DNA of 64,000 bases, from assembly GCA_028871475.1 (NCBI GenBank), contig JAGWMZ010000018.1, positions 17,543-81,542 of the forward strand, written 5' to 3'. The notes under the pieces were generated by a model, which saw nothing but the letters and a program-made list of their open reading frames with translations, searched no databases and had not been told where the DNA came from. Position numbers and translations under genes: made by a program. The stretch is from Sphingomonadales bacterium. Lineage in GTDB: Bacteria > Pseudomonadota > Alphaproteobacteria > Sphingomonadales > Sphingomonadaceae. This document shows positions 61,841-64,000 of the stretch, in pieces (the first letter of the stretch is position 1; the number at the start of each line of letters is the position of its first letter).

Positions 61841-62611
61841 TCAACCCTGAGCCGCCATACTGCGCGCGAGGTCTGCAGCACTGATGCCTTCAAGCGAGAG
61901 GCCATAGCCGGTGCCCTCGTCGATCAACCGGCGCAGTGGTTGGGTCAGCGCAATGCGGGTGTAGCGGCCGGTCAGCGGCGGCAGCGCGGCGATGCCGTCG
62001 GCGATGTCGTGCGCGCGCGCAAGCAGGCGATCGGCCGGAACGATTTCATTGACGACGCCATAATCCTTCGCCGTATCGGCATCGAGAAGCTGGCGCGTAA
62101 GGAGGAAATAGCGCCCGCGGATCGAACCGATCACATGCGGCCACAGCACATGCACGCCATCGCCTGGAACGATGCCGAACTCGAAATGCGGCTTGTCCTG
62201 GAACACTGTTTCGGGGGTCGCCAGCACGATGTCGGTCAGCAGCGCATATTCGCTGTGGAGCAGCACCGGACCGTTCAGGGCGGTGATCATCGGTACCTCG
62301 ATGTCGAGGATGTTCGACAACACCTTACGCCCCTCGCGCAGGATCTTGTCGTAGCCTTGAGGCGAGAAGAAGTCGAAACCCTCAGGATCGATCGCGTCCA
62401 TGAAAGCATCACCCGAGCCGGTCAGAATGACCGCGCGGTTATCCCGGTCCTCGCCGATCTGGTGGAAGAGCTCGACAAACTGTTCATGCGTATGGCCGTT
62501 GAAGATCAGCTTTCCGCCATCGGTGTGCAGCGTCACTTCCAGCACGCCATTGGCCTTGCGGGTCAGCCGGGCGTTGGGGAAAGCGTCGCGATAGGTTTCG
62601 AACTTGGCCAT
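61841..62611 (-). CDS. Crotonase-family hydrolase resembling 6-oxocamphor hydrolase
   Basis: The 256-residue protein has the enoyl-CoA hydratase fold, but its sequence runs close to Rhodococcus 6-oxocamphor hydrolase, a retro-Claisenase that opens cyclic beta-diketones. Shared blocks are EVPMITALNGPV, FQDKPHFEFGIVPGDG, WPHVIGSIRGRYFLLT and DYGVVNEIV. Residues H42, H142, D151 and E241 lie exactly three positions before H45, H145, D154 and E244 as recalled for that enzyme, so spacing is kept. It may cleave a terpenoid or other non-CoA diketone. ATG 62611 is chosen by alignment; the upstream extension runs toward the insertion sequence. An ordinary enoyl-CoA hydratase is the alternative. Confidence 0.82.
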   Translation of the reverse strand: MAKFETYRDAFPNARLTRKANGVLEVTLHTDGGKLIFNGHTHEQFVELFHQIGEDRDNRAVILTGSGDAFMDAIDPEGFDFFSPQGYDKILREGRKVLSNILDIEVPMITALNGPVLLHSEYALLTDIVLATPETVFQDKPHFEFGIVPGDGVHVLWPHVIGSIRGRYFLLTRQLLDADTAKDYGVVNEIVPADRLLARAHDIADGIAALPPLTGRYTRIALTQPLRRLIDEGTGYGLSLEGISAADLARSMAAQG

Positions 62612-62656
62612 TGCGGTGATCCTGTTGTTTGAGCTGGCCCAGAGCGGCGGCATAAG

Positions 62657-62667
62657 GACCAACTAGA
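62657..62667 (+). repeat. Left subterminal inverted repeat of the IS110-family element
   Basis: GACCAACTAGA pairs with TCTAGATTGGTC at 63952-63963, with one base extra in the right copy. Confidence 0.6.
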
Positions 62668-62782
62668 TGGAGTAACGGTCCGGCGTTGGTCGCGCATCCC
62701 TGATGCAGGGTTGGTGGCCTCCCGGTACGATGGTTGAACGGCGTCAGCGGTTGGGCTGCGCCAAGCATCGAGGGAGACCACC

Positions 62783-63808
62783 GTGGGCTACTATACCGGG
62801 ATCGACGTTTCGCTGGAAGTCTCGCATTTCTGCGTTGTGGATGCTGCGGGCAGTATCGTGAAGGAGGCGCGTGTTGCCAGCGAGCCTGAGGCGATCGTCG
62901 CTTGGTTTGAGGGTCTGGACCTTGAGGTGACGGCCATCGGTTTGGAGGCTGGCCCGCTGTCGCAGTGGCTCTATGCCGCGATGATCGAGGCGAAGTTGCC
63001 AGTGACCCTGCTCGAGACGAGGCAGGTGCGCGATGCATTCCGGTCGATGCCGGTGAAGACCGACCGCAAGGATGCCCGCGGCATTGCCCAGTTGATGCGC
63101 CTGGCCTGGTATCGCCCGGTTCATTGCAAGTCGCAGGAAGCGCAGGAGAACAGGACGCTGCTGGCTGGCCGCAAGATGCTGCAGTCGAAGTACATCGATC
63201 TTGAGCTGTGCCTGCGCGGACTGCTGCGTGGCTATGGGCTGAAGGTAGGGCCGACCAACCGCAAGACCTTCGAAGGACGTGTTCGGGAACTTGCGGCATC
63301 GGTTCCCGGGCTCGACAATGCGGTGGATGCCCTGCTGAAGGCGCGGGCTACGCTGCTTGAACAGTTTCGCAGGCTCGATGGTCTGGTCAATAGCAGGGCT
63401 CGCCAGGACGAGAGGGCGCAGCTGCTGATGACTGTGCCCGGTGTCGGGGCGCTGATCTCGCTGACGTTCGTTTCGGCGATTGATGATCCGGCCCGGTTTC
63501 GGTCATCGCGGACCGTGGGAGCACATTTGGGCCTGACCCAGCGCAAGTACCAGTCGGGGGAAACTGATGTCACCGGGCGCATTTCCAAATGCGGTGACCA
63601 GGAGGTGCGCACCGCATTATACGAGGCGGCCAACATCATCCTGACCCGGCCGGTCAAGGGATCGCAGCTCAAGAGCTGGGCTGCGAAGATTGCAAGCCGG
63701 GCGGGCATGAAGAAAGCCAAGGTCGCCTTGGCGCGCAAGCTGGCAGTCGTCATGCACCGCATGCTCTGCGACGGAACATGCTTCGAGCACAGGCTGGCCG
63801 CAGCGTGA
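62783..63808 (+). CDS. IS110/IS1111-family DEDD transposase (recombinase)
   Basis: The 341-residue enzyme moves the element using an RNA guide, by current understanding of this family. The N-terminal RuvC-like DEDD domain begins GYYTGIDVSLEVSHFCVVD, has E in AIGLEAGPLSQWLY, and D in VKTDRKDARGIAQLMR. The C-terminal Tnp20 domain carries LMTVPGVGALISLTFVSAI and HLGLTQRKYQSGETDVTGRI, with the catalytic serine region expected before GKISK-like GRISKCGDQ. It is full length with no frameshift. GTG 62783 has AGGGAGA upstream. Confidence 0.93.
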   Translation: MGYYTGIDVSLEVSHFCVVDAAGSIVKEARVASEPEAIVAWFEGLDLEVTAIGLEAGPLSQWLYAAMIEAKLPVTLLETRQVRDAFRSMPVKTDRKDARGIAQLMRLAWYRPVHCKSQEAQENRTLLAGRKMLQSKYIDLELCLRGLLRGYGLKVGPTNRKTFEGRVRELAASVPGLDNAVDALLKARATLLEQFRRLDGLVNSRARQDERAQLLMTVPGVGALISLTFVSAIDDPARFRSSRTVGAHLGLTQRKYQSGETDVTGRISKCGDQEVRTALYEAANIILTRPVKGSQLKSWAAKIASRAGMKKAKVALARKLAVVMHRMLCDGTCFEHRLAAA

Positions 63809-63951
63809 TCGTTATCCAACAGGGACGAAGGTAGGACACAAGGGTTTCGGGCGAGAGGACCATCGCGCCCGATGGCAAGGTCCCGTCGCCGGGACGCACG
63901 AGCCAGGTCAGGCCGTTTATTCGGGAGCAGCCCTTCGGGTGACTGCGCGTT
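63809..63951 (+). ncRNA. Hairpin-rich 3' end of the IS, possible guide (seek/bridge) RNA region
   Basis: Three small hairpins follow the transposase: CATCG/CGATG (63861-63874), GTCCCG/CGGGAC (63880-63895) and CCC-TTC-GGG (63931-63939). IS1111-type elements encode their guide RNA downstream of the transposase gene. Length and position fit; the fold and guide loops were not computed. The 5' non-coding end also has a GCATC/GATGC hairpin (62694-62706), so the opposite placement is not excluded. Confidence 0.4.
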
Positions 63952-63963
63952 TCTAGATTGGTC
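63952..63963 (-). repeat. Right subterminal inverted repeat of the IS110-family element
   Basis: TCTAGATTGGTC is the inverse of the left repeat at 62657-62667 with one inserted base. Sequence from 63964 to the window end has no recognised gene. Confidence 0.6.
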
Positions 63964-64000
63964 GGCCGGTTCGTTGAGGACATCCATCATGCAGCGCCCT

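Larger units (their letters stand above)
62657..63963 (+). mobile_element. IS110-family insertion sequence, IS1111-like group
   Basis: The element holds one intact transposase gene flanked by subterminal inverted repeats: GACCAACTAGA (62657-62667) on the left and TCTAGATTGGTC (63952-63963) on the right, inverse copies apart from one extra base. Subterminal repeats of this size are a mark of the IS1111 group; the true ends should lie some bases outside, and are not visible to me. The left end lies within 50 bp of the crotonase start, so the promoter of that gene may be separated or replaced. Confidence 0.7.

Noticed and set aside
1..64000. Search by eye for CRISPR arrays, tRNA, rRNA and a replication origin
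   Set aside because: No regularly spaced direct repeats, tRNA-like cloverleaf, rRNA core sequence or DnaA-box cluster was recognised; a covariance search would be decisive for small RNAs.

Overview
The window reads as a chromosomal catabolic region of a GC-rich alphaproteobacterium of the sphingomonad group, most likely Novosphingobium or a close relative. The pointers are three large TonB-dependent receptors, FAD-dependent halogenases placed beside a receptor and glycoside hydrolases, many Tat-exported hydrolases, and a mannonate dehydratase whose active-site residues fall at the same residue numbers as the characterised Novosphingobium aromaticivorans enzyme. I recognise no rRNA, tRNA or CRISPR.

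Region 1 (1-11209), aromatic acid module. After the tail of an RND efflux pump comes a tightly coupled minus-strand meta-cleavage operon: MhpB-type extradiol dioxygenase, acyl-CoA-dehydrogenase-like monooxygenase plus flavin reductase (a two-component hydroxylase of HsaA/HsaB type in place of MhpA), MhpC-type hydrolase, MhpD hydratase, MhpF acetaldehyde dehydrogenase and MhpE aldolase. A divergent IclR regulator (MhpR-like) and a TonB-dependent receptor follow. Three copies of a GTGCA-N5-TGCAC-type palindrome lie before the operon, before the regulator and before the receptor. They suggest one regulon that joins uptake, hydroxylation and ring cleavage of a phenylpropanoid-like acid.

Region 2 (11210-33848), plant hemicellulose module. 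A stretch of decayed insertion sequences leads to a carbohydrate-type TonB receptor, two tandem flavin-dependent halogenases, then GH31, GH1, GH39, GH43 and GH95 enzymes, an opposing esterase, and a translationally coupled GH74/GH35 pair. GH74 (xyloglucanase), GH31 (alpha-xylosidase), GH35 (beta-galactosidase) and GH95 (alpha-fucosidase) together are the expected set for fucogalactoxyloglucan; GH39/GH43 and the esterase extend it to arabinosylated, xylosylated or acetylated chains.

Region 3 (33849-46933), amino acid and uronate metabolism. An orphan GAF protein is followed by D-amino acid dehydrogenase and alanine racemase opposite an Lrp regulator, with a long inverted repeat between them. 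Next come a hexuronate-type MFS transporter, a GH2 enzyme, mannonate dehydratase, and divergently a GntR regulator, uronate isomerase and fructuronate reductase. The three enzymes convert D-glucuronate to 2-keto-3-deoxygluconate; kinase and aldolase for the last steps are not here.

Region 4 (46934-60810), accessory side-chain module. It holds a sulfatase, a type-B carboxylesterase, a third TonB receptor, a divergent LysR regulator, and two divergent GH115 alpha-glucuronidases of different domain make-up. GH115 would release glucuronate from glucuronoxylan, which links this region to the uronate pathway.

Region 5 (60811-64000). An AhpD-like protein, a 6-oxocamphor-hydrolase-like crotonase and an intact IS110/IS1111-type insertion sequence with subterminal inverted repeats and a hairpin-rich 3' end close the window.
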